From Jacaranda mimosifolia (taxonomy: Eukaryota; Streptophyta; Magnoliopsida; Lamiales; Bignoniaceae): a stretch of 64,000 nucleotides of DNA. Within the stretch, counting starts at the first letter, position 1. Every line of letters begins with the position of its first letter. This document shows positions 36,059-46,404 of the stretch, one piece after another. Both the position numbers and the translations under genes were made by a program. The stretch is from the NCBI GenBank assembly GCA_018894105.1, contig CM032123.1, positions 4,217,001 to 4,281,000 on the forward strand, given 5' to 3'. Below the pieces are notes generated by a model. That model saw only the letters and a program-made list of their open reading frames with translations, had not been told where the DNA came from and did not search any database.

Positions 36059-36951
36059 ATATGTAAGCTAGAATTTTTTTAGTATGGTATGAGAATGGAG
36101 AGTGATAAGGTATTTTTCACCGATCCAGTAATTTTATTAATAAGTTTTGAAGCCTCAAAAGGAAAGCGAGATTGCAACTTAATTCTAAGGTCTAAACATG
36201 TCGACCCTAGGAGGAAGAATACTAGTGATCTAACAGAAAGTCTCTCCTCATTGAATACATGTGGGTATTTAGAGGGGTTGGAAAAATTACTACTTCTCTA
36301 CATTTTACACGTCCTTCTTTCGATTTATGCCATGCGTCCTCTTGATCTACGGTTGCACATTTAGGTTGTACATCGTTACTTCGTCCTCAAGTACTACTTT
36401 TGGGGGTGATAGAATTGACTTTAGATTCGTGGTCGTACTTCTCGCCTAATCATGAAGATCGAATCGCTAATCGAGGTATTAAGAAGAATTACCTATTACC
36501 TCACATCAGACAGATGAACTAGCTAGTGGAGTTCCAAGAATAATTTATATTCTGCTAGGAAAGGAATTAATAGGTGAAGTTTATTTTCAAGAATTTCAAT
36601 GTGTCTTTCTACATGGGAATTCGATTCATGGGGAATTCTTTGTATAAGAAGATACACTTATGTCCAAGTGTCCCTTGATCCATTGTTAATATTAATTATT
36701 GATTTAATTGTTAAATATTCATCCCATATATTAATTATACACCCGTTAGGTGAGTTCTTTTTAGTGGATCGATATTATATATATATATATATATATTAGT
36801 TAGCAATGAATTTTTAATGACTAATCAATTAATATTAAATTAGACAATATATTTTTATTATATATATACATGTATATATAGGAAAATAGAACTCAAAAGT
36901 GAGACCTCTAAGCTATAGAATCATGGAACTTTATTTTGACAATAATTAATT
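36059..36951. other. intergenic
   Basis: Moderate GC content at about 36100-36560 without recognised coding content; the 91-codon frame at 36089-36364 has no known motif. Confidence 0.4.
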
Positions 36952-37769
36952 TGATAAGGGTAAAAATTGTATATAATTGGATTAGAATGGAATATGGGTG
37001 AATAAACCTGTGTGGTTGAATAAATGAGCTCCACAGAGACTTAGGTTGAGTCCTGCAACCACAAGCAAACATCAGGCTAGTCGAGGTGCCCTCGACTATG
37101 GCAATCCGACGCTCAAGTCAATATGAAAATGGCCAGATAAGATGAGCAGTAGAGTGAGGGCTTTTAGATATAGAATGTCATACCTTTAAAGAGGTTGGAA
37201 AAGGGGTATTTATAGCTTTCCCTGGGTGAGGAATTTGTCTGAGATGCCCTTACCATGTAGAAAGGGCTCTTGTCCTTGCATGAGGGGCTTTAGGTCATCT
37301 TTCATTCCTGTACTATTGCAGGTGGCTTCATCTCTAACTTTCATGGACAGAATAGTATACTAGAGGCGCGCCCCCTGTCTAGTGCGGCAATATGGGCAGT
37401 ACTGGGGTGGCACGCGCCATTAATACGGAGGTATGCCGCCTGTTAGGGCATTTAGTGCGGTTGAGAGGGGATTCTACAGTGAGTCGACCTCATTAGTTGA
37501 CATATAGATCAACCTCAATGTCGGCTCTAGGTGAGGTTGATGACCATTGGAAGTGGCGGTCGAACACTCTAGTCAGAAGAGTCGAGCGTCTGTGTTCAGC
37601 TCGTGGCCTGATCAAATGACATCAATGTTGCTTATTGTGCCATCGAAAAAAGGTATGAGAGGACGATCAAGGTCAACAATGTGACTGGGCTCTGGGGATG
37701 AGATGTTCCTGACAGTGTACTCTTAGGTCGATAGTCTTTAGGCTAGGCCTATTGGATCATCCCATATCA
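36952..37769 (-). repeat. 3' LTR of Tat-like element
   Basis: Pairs with 44525-45340 along its full length with scattered substitutions and few indels, and with the LTR at 1707-2452 at lower identity. Contains the LTR TATA box (complement of GGGGTATTTATAGC). Confidence 0.9.
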
Positions 37770-37941
37770 TTAGTCCCCCTCACTTCCGAATTCTAAACGA
37801 GATGGTCGACGAGAAGGATTAGGGAGTAGTTTGGTTCAAAGATATAAGGACCAGTTGATGATGGTTTTAAAAATCGACCTGGGTTTAGCGCATTTAATGC
37901 GCCTATTACATCCTGCCATGTGGAGCGTCAAACGACGGTTA

Positions 37942-38415
37942 CGCCATCATCGTCGTAGTGGAATACTTTACTAAGTAGGTTGAGGTAGAAACAGTTTCGA
38001 AAATAACTGATGCGACCATTAAGAGATTTATTTGGAAGAACATCATCTGTCGTTTTGGTTTGCCTAAAGTTCTGATCTCAGACAATGGAACCCAATTTGA
38101 AAGCAAGAACACAAGAAATTGGTGCGGGGCCCTGGGGATCTACCAACACTTTACTTTAGTCAGAAACCCATAGGCTAACAGTCAGATAGAGGTCATGAAC
38201 AGAACTATTATCGACCATCTCAAAGCTCGACTAGGAAGAACATGAGCAAGTTGGGCGGATGACCTCCCCGGGGTGCTGTGGGCATATAGAATAACCCCTT
38301 GAACAACCACGGGTCACAGCCCTTACAGTTTGGTCCACGGCTCAAAGGCAGTCATCCCAGCCGAGCTGATAGAATACACGGCCCAAGTGATCTATTATAA
38401 CCCATTCAGAAATGT
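37942..38415 (+). pseudogene. integrase core fragment, opposite to the element's direction
   Basis: Conceptual translation gives VVVEYFTK, FGLPKVLISDNGTQFES, SQIEVMNRTIIDHLKARLG, DDLPGVLWAYRITP and AVIPAEL, the conserved core of a Ty3/gypsy integrase (second Asp in SDNGTQF, Glu in QIEVMN). Four in-frame stops interrupt it, at places where the family has Trp, Gln, Arg and Arg; each is explained by one C-to-T change on one strand. The fragment sits on the + strand, whereas the host element's own genes read on the minus strand, and it is absent from the equivalent place in the copy at 1-1706 (between 1500 and 1540). It was therefore acquired after the copies diverged. Confidence 0.85.
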
Positions 38416-38429
38416 GCCCGTACGTGGAT

Positions 38430-38443
38430 GCCTATAAATAGGC
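38430..38443 (+). promoter_or_regulatory. TATA box of the antisense ORF
   Basis: GCCTATAAATAGGC, identical to the box at 1475-1488 in the other element, followed by the same conserved leader (CTTCATTTTTACTTTTAC). It lies just after the integrase fragment. Confidence 0.55.
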
Positions 38444-38639
38444 GTGGTTAAAGTCTTCATTTTTACTTTTACCGCTCTGCATCTAGTCGAACTCTGAGCT
38501 AACTGCTTTTCTTGTGATTATTTTGTGCCTTAGACTTTATCGGGGTCGTGTAAGTCTTTTCCTCAATTTTGTTTGAGTATCTCCATTGTTTAAGAAATAC
38601 AACGCTTATATGATTTTGAGGTAGTCAGGGGGGATAGTA

Positions 38640-41600
38640 AGGCCACTCATTTTGATCGGGGAGGAGAATCGACCAATGAGTTGAGCAGCTCTTCGAGCGA
38701 TAGCTTGAGCTCCAGCAGCTCGAGTAACGATTATGCTGCTAGAAGGGGTGGTGCTGGGCCGAGTCATGCTCCAAGTCACGTGGTCCCTACCACTATAGTA
38801 AGATAGTGTCTAAGATAACTCCTGTCGATCTGGCATGTATTAGGCACGTGTACCATGTCCTCGCAGAGTATGAGCTCATAGTGCCTGGACCTACTGATAG
38901 AATGCATCGACCTTCAATCGGATGTATAACCGTGTTCGAGGAGGCTTTTTGATATGGGCTTAGGTTCCCCTTAAGTGGACTTATAGTCGAGCTGCTAAGG
39001 GGTTTAGAGGTATGTATAACCCAGCTGCTGCCTAATTACCTCTCTCAATATATAATTTTGTTGTCTCAATGCACATATTCGACCAGCCGTCCTTTTTCGC
39101 AAATTTTTCCAACCTATTTCACCTCCCCATGTCCCAGAAGTCAAGTAGTACCAACGAGTCGGGTTTTTATTACCTTACTATTCGACCCCACAAAAAATTT
39201 CTTGTCACCCCATCCTCCTCCTACATCTAGGAGTGGAAAAAATATTACCTATATGTTCGAGTGGCTGGGGGCTTCAATATTCCGAGGAGGTGGTGGATGA
39301 GGCATGTCGAGATGCCGGGCAATTTAACTCCTACCTGGCCTAATACATTCATCCAAGATTTGGTCGAGTTTGGTCAAGTGGAGGCCTCGGTGTTTATCGA
39401 GGAAAGGAGTTTGGTGTTAGTTGGTTTATCGCCAGCTCAGCTAGACTTACTAGCAGATGCTTGACTAGATAACTAATGCTATCGATTCTTGGTTAGTTTG
39501 CTTATTTGCATTCATCTTTCTATTCGATTTTGATCTTTATTATTTGTTTTGTTAGCAGATCAAGAGGAGACAATGAAACATACGCGAGTAAAAGCTTTAG
39601 CTAGGGCCTAGAGGAACGAGTAACGTCATCAAGCTGCAGTGGCTCGATGAGACGTGGCTTTGGTCGCGGTGGCACAACCCGAGGTGATAACTCCGTTGCC
39701 ATCACCTACTTCGTCGCTCGCTCGGTCTGTGGCGACCACCAGGAGTAGCTCTTTTGGTTGAGGTAAAAGGCCAATGGTTGAGTAGGCCGGACCTGCTCTG
39801 AAAAGAACTACAACCGAGAAGAGCAAAGGAAAAGATGTGGGGTTGGGCCCGCATTTGGGGTATGATCCGTTAGGGCGGGGAGGGGTCGATGTGCCGTTCC
39901 ATTTATCCAAGCTGCAGTCGCCCCGATTCGGGACGGAGTCAGGTATGGGTGTGCACAACTTGTACTCGATGGTATTGGCAGGGTCGACCAAGGCCGCCCA
40001 TATAAAGGTGATGATGGTCGGGCTGTTTGCATTTGACTAAAAGAAGTTCATGGACCTGAGCCAAGACGCTACACTTAGAGCTCTGGCTTATCACTCGAAT
40101 ATGGTAAAGATCTGGTTGATAAGCATATCTTGTCGAATGATATTTGCTGGTCGAACATTGTTTGCTCATCAATAATTTTTATTTTTTCAGGTGAGCCAGT
40201 TAGGCTATCATTTTTATAGAAGGTCAGAGTTGGCTCTGGCCCACTGGGAGCACTTGCAGGAAGGCAGAGATTTGGAGATGCTGAGAGCTCAACTTGAGTC
40301 TTCCTAGATGAGAGTCGAACAGCTAGCAAAGGAGGTCGAGGACGTGTCAATTCGTGCGAGTTGGGTGGGTTCGAGTTGGATTGAGGTAAGGGTATAACAT
40401 AAAAATACCAAACCCAAACCCAAACCCAACCCAACCCGATATTAAACCTAAAAGACTCAACCCTAACCCAGTCCACAAAATTTCATGTCAGGTTTGGGTT
40501 GACCTGATTTTTAGTCAGGTCACCCAACAACCTGACAAACCTAAACCAATCCAACCCAACCTGATCTATTTATTTTATTTTTCATATTTATAAGTTCCAA
40601 TATCATAATTGAGTAGAAATTTAATCTACAATAAAATCTAAAATTTGGCATAATAATTAAGGTATAAGAAACACAATAACTTGTCATGTACATGAGTTCT
40701 CCGAATACAAAAAAAATAACAAACCATTGTTCAATTAACAATTTTGATGACAACCATCAAATGATCAAAATGCATAATTAACTACAAAATAGTGGAAATT
40801 AAAGTTGAAAGACAAAAACAGATCGAATTCAATCGTCTTTAAATTAGAAGAATGGAAGTGTTATTACTTATTTGTTCATAATGTTATTGTAATTTGTAAA
40901 TTTGTAAATTGTAATTGAATTTTCAAATTTTAGATTTTTGGATATATATATTATTTATATTTTATTTTAATTAGTTAAAATTTTCAGGTGGGTTGGGTTG
41001 GGTCAGGTTTATTGGGTTATTGAATCACCCACTTATTTCTTTCAGGTTACACGGATTGACCCGAAAACAACCCAACTTTTTTTTTCTCTGGTCATTTTGG
41101 GTCTGACCTAATTTGATCTAAACCCAAAAACCCCAAACCCAAACCTAATTTTTTTTTTCATGCGGGTCATTATCGTGTCATCGGGTTGGGTTTGATTTTG
41201 ACACCCTTAGTCGAGGAGCTCAACAGCCAGCTTGAAATGAAGGATAGTCAACTGGTCACCGCTATCACTGAAAAGACAAGGATGGATGAGCTGTTGAATC
41301 AGGCCAGAGTAGATGGACAACATGGCTATGACTCTGGTCGGACAGCTGGGAATAATGCGGTGATTTAGGAAGCTCGAGCTGAATTTTATAGGAAGCTGCC
41401 TCCAATGTGGTGAGAGGCCGTGCAACAGTTTATGTTGTGCTCGGCATTTTAGGATGCAAATTTTGTCTTTTCTTTGGATGACGCCAATAGCGCGTTCGAT
41501 AAAGCGATCAAATAGCTAGAGTATTTGGGCTATACTTTTTGAACAAAGAATAAAGATTGCATCATCCCCATCCTGGACGAGCAGCTGCAGATGTATCCCA

Positions 41601-41985
41601 ACCCTGATGAGGCCAATGCTGAAGAGGGAGCTGCAGAGGCTCCCCCAGTTGAGCCTCTGACTAAGGCGCAGAGAAAAGCAGTAGAGGTAGCGAAGAAGCT
41701 GGTTGAGGTGGCAAAGGAGTTTGCGTTTGCGAACGACTTTGCGTTCGAGATTTGGGACAGCATGGTCGACACCATTGAGTATCTTCCGCCATTTTGGAGT
41801 AATTTCTTGGTCAATGAGGTGCCCTTCTCGGTCAACCACTGGTGCTGTTCCACCTGCTATAGTAGTGCCCAAGCAGGAAGCAAACAGCCTTGTGGTAGTT
41901 CTTATCCCCTCGAGCGGTGAACTCGAATAGGCAATTGAAGAGGGTACTCGAGGTGTGCATACTGAAGGGGCGGAGTCGAGCAATC
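38640..41985 (+). pseudogene. antisense extra ORF (Transposase_28-like), broken and interrupted
   Basis: Homologous to the ORF remains at 1-1500. Segments in order: a Ser-rich start (SSSSSDSLSSSSSSSN-like, about 38690-38740); the Transposase_28-like region 38813-39050 (VYHVLAEYELIV, RPSIGCITVFEEAF, then a TGA, GLRFPLSGLIVELL, QLLPNY); a linker to 39460; a second block 39555-40386 with Ala/Pro-rich sequence; a hAT MITE at 40387-41209; then a coiled-coil-like piece (VEELNSQLEMKDSQLVTAIT) and an Ala/Glu-rich end (41591-41920: EAPPVEPLTKAQRKAVEVAK). Stops and frameshifts are frequent. Its role in Tat elements is unknown. Confidence 0.75.
40387..41209. mobile_element. hAT-like MITE inserted in the antisense ORF
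   Basis: Ends TAAGGGTATAACATAAAAATACC (left, first 20 bases decisive) and the complement of TTTGATTTTGACACCCTTA; inverted, imperfect, of the TAGGGGTGTCAAAA type. Both sub-terminal regions are rich in AACCCAACCC/GGGTTGGGTT. Flanks ATTGAGG and GTCGAGG match at 5 of 7. The ORF's coding sense resumes directly after it (VEELNSQL). Confidence 0.75.
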
Positions 41986-42411
41986 GCTAAACTCCTAGCC
42001 GTTTATGTTTGATCACCCTGTGTGGCGTTGTCCTACCCATCATCATTTCATTTTTCATTTCGTTGTTGTTTGTTTTTTATTTTTATATTTTGAAGATTGT
42101 AATAATTTTTTTTGAATGAAACGAAATGTTGCTCTTTGCTTGTTGATGTGACTAATCTTTACTTTGCTTTTAACGCTTTGGTTTCTGTCGAATTTTAATT
42201 GTTGATGAATAAATAATTCAATCTAATGCAATGTAACCCTAAAAAATAATGGAATTAATCCAAGATACTCGTCGACTCTTGGTGTTGATTTTGCGCTCTT
42301 ATTACGCTAGAATGAACGCCTTTGTTGAACGAATCCTATTGACTTAATGTATCACACTAAGTTGAATTCGACTATAGGGTCGCATTTTTAGTTTTGATTT
42401 TGGGCTATAAA

Positions 42412-42710
42412 TCTTTGATTTGGCGGGTTGAAGCCTGCTTGGTCGACTATAAATAATCAACTCGTTTATTGACCTTGGCTGAAAAGGCTAAGAAACCTTA
42501 ACTTGGAGGCTCGAAGCCTCCTTAGTCAACTTCGGGGTCGACCATAAACGATCAATTTGTTTATTGATGTTGGCTAAAAAACCTTAATTTAGCGGCTCGA
42601 AGCCTCTTTGGTCAACTTCGGGATCGACTATAAACGATCAACTCGTTTGTTGATTTTGGCTGGAAAGCCTTAACTTGGCAGCTCAAAGCCTCCTTGGTTG
42701 ACTTTTTTGT
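42412..42710 (+). repeat. 86-bp tandem repeat, about 3.5 copies
   Basis: Units begin CCTTAACTTGG or similar at 42496, 42582 and 42668, an exact 86-bp spacing twice, preceded by a partial copy from about 42413. Each contains CGAAGCCTCCTT, GGTCGACTATAAACGATCAA and TTGTTGATTTTGGCT. Tandem repeats in the region between the coding part and 3' LTR are a known trait of Tat-lineage elements. Confidence 0.9.
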
Positions 42711-42789
42711 TCTCGAGGTGGTTGAGGTCAGCTTCAATGAAGAAGATTGGCTCTGCGTTAGTTAAGAGCTAGAAAGTCGTTTCGATTAG

Positions 42790-44465
42790 GGTTGATTTGG
42801 TCTATTCCAGTCATCATTGGATCTGTCTTCTAGCAGACTTCAAGTCCCCCCCAGTGGGACCTCCAGTAATCATGCCAATAACTCCTCGAATGGGTGGGTG
42901 GGGATCCTTGGCAGGGTTTTTTCCTTTATCCTCCTTTTTCGGGCTAACCAACCTTTCTCAATGGGGAGTCCGGTTGGTTTTGCCCCCTTCTTGCCTAGCA
43001 TACTCTTCGATATATTTTTTGAGATAGCCTTGTCAAATCAGCCTCTCAATCTCATTGTGCAAGTTGAAACAGTTTTTTGTATCATGGCCCTTTTATTTGT
43101 GAAAATGGCAGTACTTCTCGGATTTTCTCATGGCCTTCGTCTTGGTCAGTTTCCTGGGCTTTTTCAGGAGGTTGTCATGCTGGATGGCGAACAACACCTC
43201 TTTCCTCAGGAAATTTAGTGAGGTATAATCATTGAAGTACTTAATGGGAGATCGACGACCTTTCCTATGCTAACGATCATCTTTCTTCTTGTTTTTCTTC
43301 TTGTTGACCATAGGGTTGCCATATTTAAGCCTGTTCATGTCCTCATGGGTCATATGTATTTCTGTAAGGTCGAGCAGCTCCTCCATCGATCGGGGCCACT
43401 CATGCACCAATGCGTTGACACATTCGTTGTGTTTATGGCTCGAGAAAAGTACGTCGATTAGGAACTCAATCCGGGGGCTATCAATCTTCAGTACTTTCAT
43501 ATTAAACCTGGTGAAGAAGTAGCGAAAGGATTCCCCCTTATTCTGTTTCACTGTATGCATGTGGGTATCAGAAAGCTTTGCCTTTCTCCGACTGGCAAAC
43601 TAGTGCAGAAATTTATCACACAATTGGTCCTATGAATACATTGACACCGGGTCAAGCTTAACAAACCAGTCGAGCGCAATCCCTTGAAAGGTAGTCACCA
43701 ACATCTTAGCATGGATGTAGTCATTATGCCCATGCAGTTGCATCATGTGCTCGAATTGCATCAAATGTTCGTTTGGGTCCGATGAGTCGACATATCGAGG
43801 CAGACTGGTCGAGACTTTAGCGTCTATAGCGATGTGCTTGTCGATGATCTCTTGGATGAACAGTGACTCCCTTTCTCGATAAAACCTCTGTAGCCCCTCA
43901 GGGTGGTGGTTTCTCTCAGTGTTTCTACTTGAAATATCCTCTAGACGCTTGTTCAGCTGCTGGACTTGATGAGATACCTCCTCCCACTCTTCTTATCGGC
44001 TTGAGATGCATTTCTATACAGCCGGGGTCTCGAGCGCTTGATCTTATTGCGCTGATGGGCACGAATGGGTTGAGCGCCATGATCAACTGAATCTGCCACT
44101 TCCTCGTGGGGGATGGGTCGGGCCATTTCCCTAGGAAAATGTCCTGGATTGGTTTCACGTCTCGATGGGGTCGTCTGGACTCTAGTCGACCATGATTCTC
44201 TCCAGCCAATCTCTCTTCAAGGGGCGCTGGTTGCCGGGTAACACTGGTTGTCGATTTTGGTTGGACGGCATGTTGATTCAGGGCAGCAGAGAGCTGAGCA
44301 AAAATTTAGGTAGATATCTGCCCGTTGATGAGCTGCATTAATTGGGGCATGGTCAGGGTGACCACCTATTCTGGTTGGGTACTCGGTCTTGGCACGCCAG
44401 GTTCTTGTTGAGGCTGAGGATGAGGAGTGGTAGACCTCATATTCTCTTTTCTTTTTGAAGTGGCT
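42790..44465 (-). pseudogene. gag: gag (with start of protease) of the Tat-like element, broken
   Basis: Minus-strand frames give the Retrotrans_gag core (ESFRYFFTRFNMKVLKIDSP, 43530-43470, with the ELLDLTEIHMTHEDMNR part and a KKKNKKKDDR end near 43270), then RRSPIKYFNDYT, KYCHFHK-KGHDTKNCFNLH and EIERLI-QGYLKKYI (43120-43020) and finally GVIGMITGGPTGG, the gag-protease junction of this lineage. Stops and frameshifts occur throughout. The homology ends near 42790; everything that should follow (protease core, reverse transcriptase, RNase H, integrase) is missing. Confidence 0.8.
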
Positions 44466-44503
44466 CACCTGGTGTTAACTATTTTTCAATTGCAGACTCA
44501 AAA

Positions 44504-44524
44504 TTTCCCACAGACAGTGCTAAA
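44504..44524 (-). other. primer-binding-site-like sequence
   Basis: AGCACTGTCTGTGGGAA (minus strand) lies three to four bases inside the 5' LTR. It resembles the GGCGCCGTCTGTGGGAA signature next to the 5' LTR of many plant gypsy elements, with mutations. Confidence 0.65.
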
Positions 44525-45340
44525 TGATGAGGGTAAAAATTATATATAACTGGATTAGCACAAAATCTGGGTGAATCGACCTGTTTGATCGAATAAATGA
44601 GCTCCACAGGGACTTGGGCCGAGTTTTGCAACCACGAGCAAACGTCAGGCTAGTCGAGGTGCCCTCGGCTATGGCAATCCGACACTCAAGTCAGTATGAA
44701 AATGACTAGATAAGATGAGCAACAGAGTGAGGGCTTTTTAATATAGAATGTCATAGCTTTAGAGAGGTTGGAAATGGGGTATTTATAGCCTTCCCCGGGT
44801 GAGGGATTTGTCTGAGATGCCCTTAGCATGCAGAAAAGGCTTTTGTCCTTGCATGAGGGGTTTTAGGTCATCTTTCATTCCTGTACTATTCTAGGTGGCT
44901 TCATCTCTAGCTTTCATAGATAGAATAGTACACTGGAGGCGCGCTCCCTACCGGCGTGGTAGTATAAGCAGTACTGGGATAGCATACACCATTAATACGG
45001 AAGTTGCCGCCTGTCAGGGCATTTAATGCGGCTGAGAAGGGATTATGTAGTGAGTTGACCTCACTAGTCAACATACAGATTGACCTCAGTGTCGGCTCTG
45101 GGTGAGGTTGACAACCGGTGGAAGTAGTAGTTGAACATTCTGGTTAGAAGAGTCGAGCGTATGCGTTCAGCTCACGGCTTGGTCGAATGACATCAATGTT
45201 GCTTGGTGTGCCGTGGGAAAAAGGGGTGAAAGGTCGATCAAGGTCAACAACGTGACTGGGCTTTGTGGATGAGATGGGTCTGATGGTGTACTCTTAGGTC
45301 AATAGTTTTTGAGCTGGGCCTATTGGGTCATCCCATATCA
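44525..45340 (-). repeat. 5' LTR of Tat-like element
   Basis: Ends TGATATGGGATGACCC and TTTTTACCCTCATCA on the minus strand. The TATA motif (complement of GGGGTATTTATAGCC) is at about 44776-44790, as expected for the element's promoter. Confidence 0.9.
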
Positions 45341-45345
45341 CAATT

Positions 45346-46312
45346 TGTAAATATACTGTATATAAATATATATATATATATAGTTTATCTTAAACAAACA
45401 CAAAATTAATTAGTATTTTTAACCTAAATCTCGAAGATAATAAAACTCAATAAAAAAATATCTTTATATATAACGAAACACATTGATGCACTAAATTTGA
45501 ATTCTAAAATCCATTTGAGAATCATATTTCAACTCAAGTATTTAATATAGAATTTTACAAAATAAATTTTCTAGACAAATGCATTTTCGAATTAAAAAAC
45601 CACAATATTTACTTTATAAAGACATATGCATCCTTAGATATGAAGGTTCGACTGCTCTGAGGTTGTGCTCTATTGGCACACATTTAGTAAGAGATTTTAT
45701 CCTCGAAAGGCACCTTAATAAAAAAAGATGGGGATTATATAACCTATAAACTACTCTATAACTCTCAACTCCTTTAATTTGAGATGAACTAAGTATTATA
45801 GCATCTACAAAATATTCGAGTGTTAACATCTTGACGAAGGATTCTTCTTCATGTGGTAAAATATGAAAGCTCAAAAGATTACATTATTTTGGACTTGTAA
45901 TGGTTCAAACTGACCAAAAATATATTACCTTTTAATTTTGTATTAAATACACTAATATTTTTGTTTTTTTATCTGAACTAATTGTGTGGAAGAATCATTT
46001 CTCAATTTTTCTTTATGATGTTCTCGCTCTTGATTTGAAATAAAAATTTATTTTTTTAATGTTAAAAAAATACACTAAAATCGAACTGAATGGCCACACA
46101 AAAACAATATTTCCATAATTGTAGATGCAGTATCTCAAATTGTAGACACTATCAACCACTCCCTAACATAAATTTTACCATATGGGCAAACATGAATTAG
46201 GTAACAAGAAGATCTTATTAAATTATATTCCAATTAAGTATCATCATTCAGTTTCCAAATCCCACACAAATTCTCTTTCCTTTCCCTCCTCGGAATTGGA
46301 GCACTCTCTCTC
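45346..46312. other. intergenic between Tat element and MCU gene
   Basis: AT-rich; no recognised element. The 86-codon minus frame 45614-45874 has no known motif. The last 200 bp are CT-rich and form the MCU promoter. Confidence 0.5.
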
Positions 46313-46313
46313 C

Positions 46314-46322
46314 CTATATATA
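46314..46322 (+). promoter_or_regulatory. TATA box of the MCU gene
   Basis: CTATATATA lies about 90 bp upstream of the start codon at 46405, after CT-rich sequence; a leader of about 55-60 bases follows. Confidence 0.65.
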
Positions 46323-46404
46323 CACACCTTCTTCACACCACAAGCGGCAAGCCCACCATTGGAGATTCTCTCTGAACCTTCTTTCCCTCTATACCCCACC
46401 CTCA

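Larger units (their letters stand above)
36952..45340 (-). mobile_element. Tat-like Ty3/gypsy element with both LTRs, pol deleted
   Basis: Two homologous LTRs (36952-37769, 818 bp; 44525-45340, 816 bp) begin TGAT and end ATCA on either strand. The primer-binding-site-like AGCACTGTCTGTGGGAA (minus, 44504-44524) abuts the right LTR and a purine tract (complement of CCCCCTCACTTCC, 37774-37786) abuts the left LTR, so the element reads on the minus strand. Flanks TAATT (36947-36951) and CAATT (45341-45345) are a near-perfect 5-bp duplication. Order from the 5' end: LTR, gag, abrupt end of gag/protease near 42790, 86-bp tandem repeats, antisense extra ORF, purine tract, LTR. Reverse transcriptase and RNase H are missing. 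Confidence 0.9.

Noticed and set aside
36089..36364. 91-codon frame
   Set aside because: No recognised motif, no splice partners and no promoter signal; judged chance in a moderately GC-rich intergenic patch.
40410..40440. Telomere-like AAACCC repeats
   Set aside because: The run is short, irregular (AACCC and AAACCC mixed) and mirrored at the other end of the same MITE; it belongs to the MITE's ends, not an interstitial telomere.
41591..41920. 109-codon Ala/Glu-rich frame as an independent gene
   Set aside because: It is the end of the antisense transposon ORF, continuous in sense with 38640-41510.
36952..45340. Reading the element as two separate head-to-head insertions
   Set aside because: The primer-binding-like site and polypurine tract sit next to the correct LTRs, the target flanks match, and the plus-strand ORF has the antisense layout already seen at 1-2452; one element explains all.
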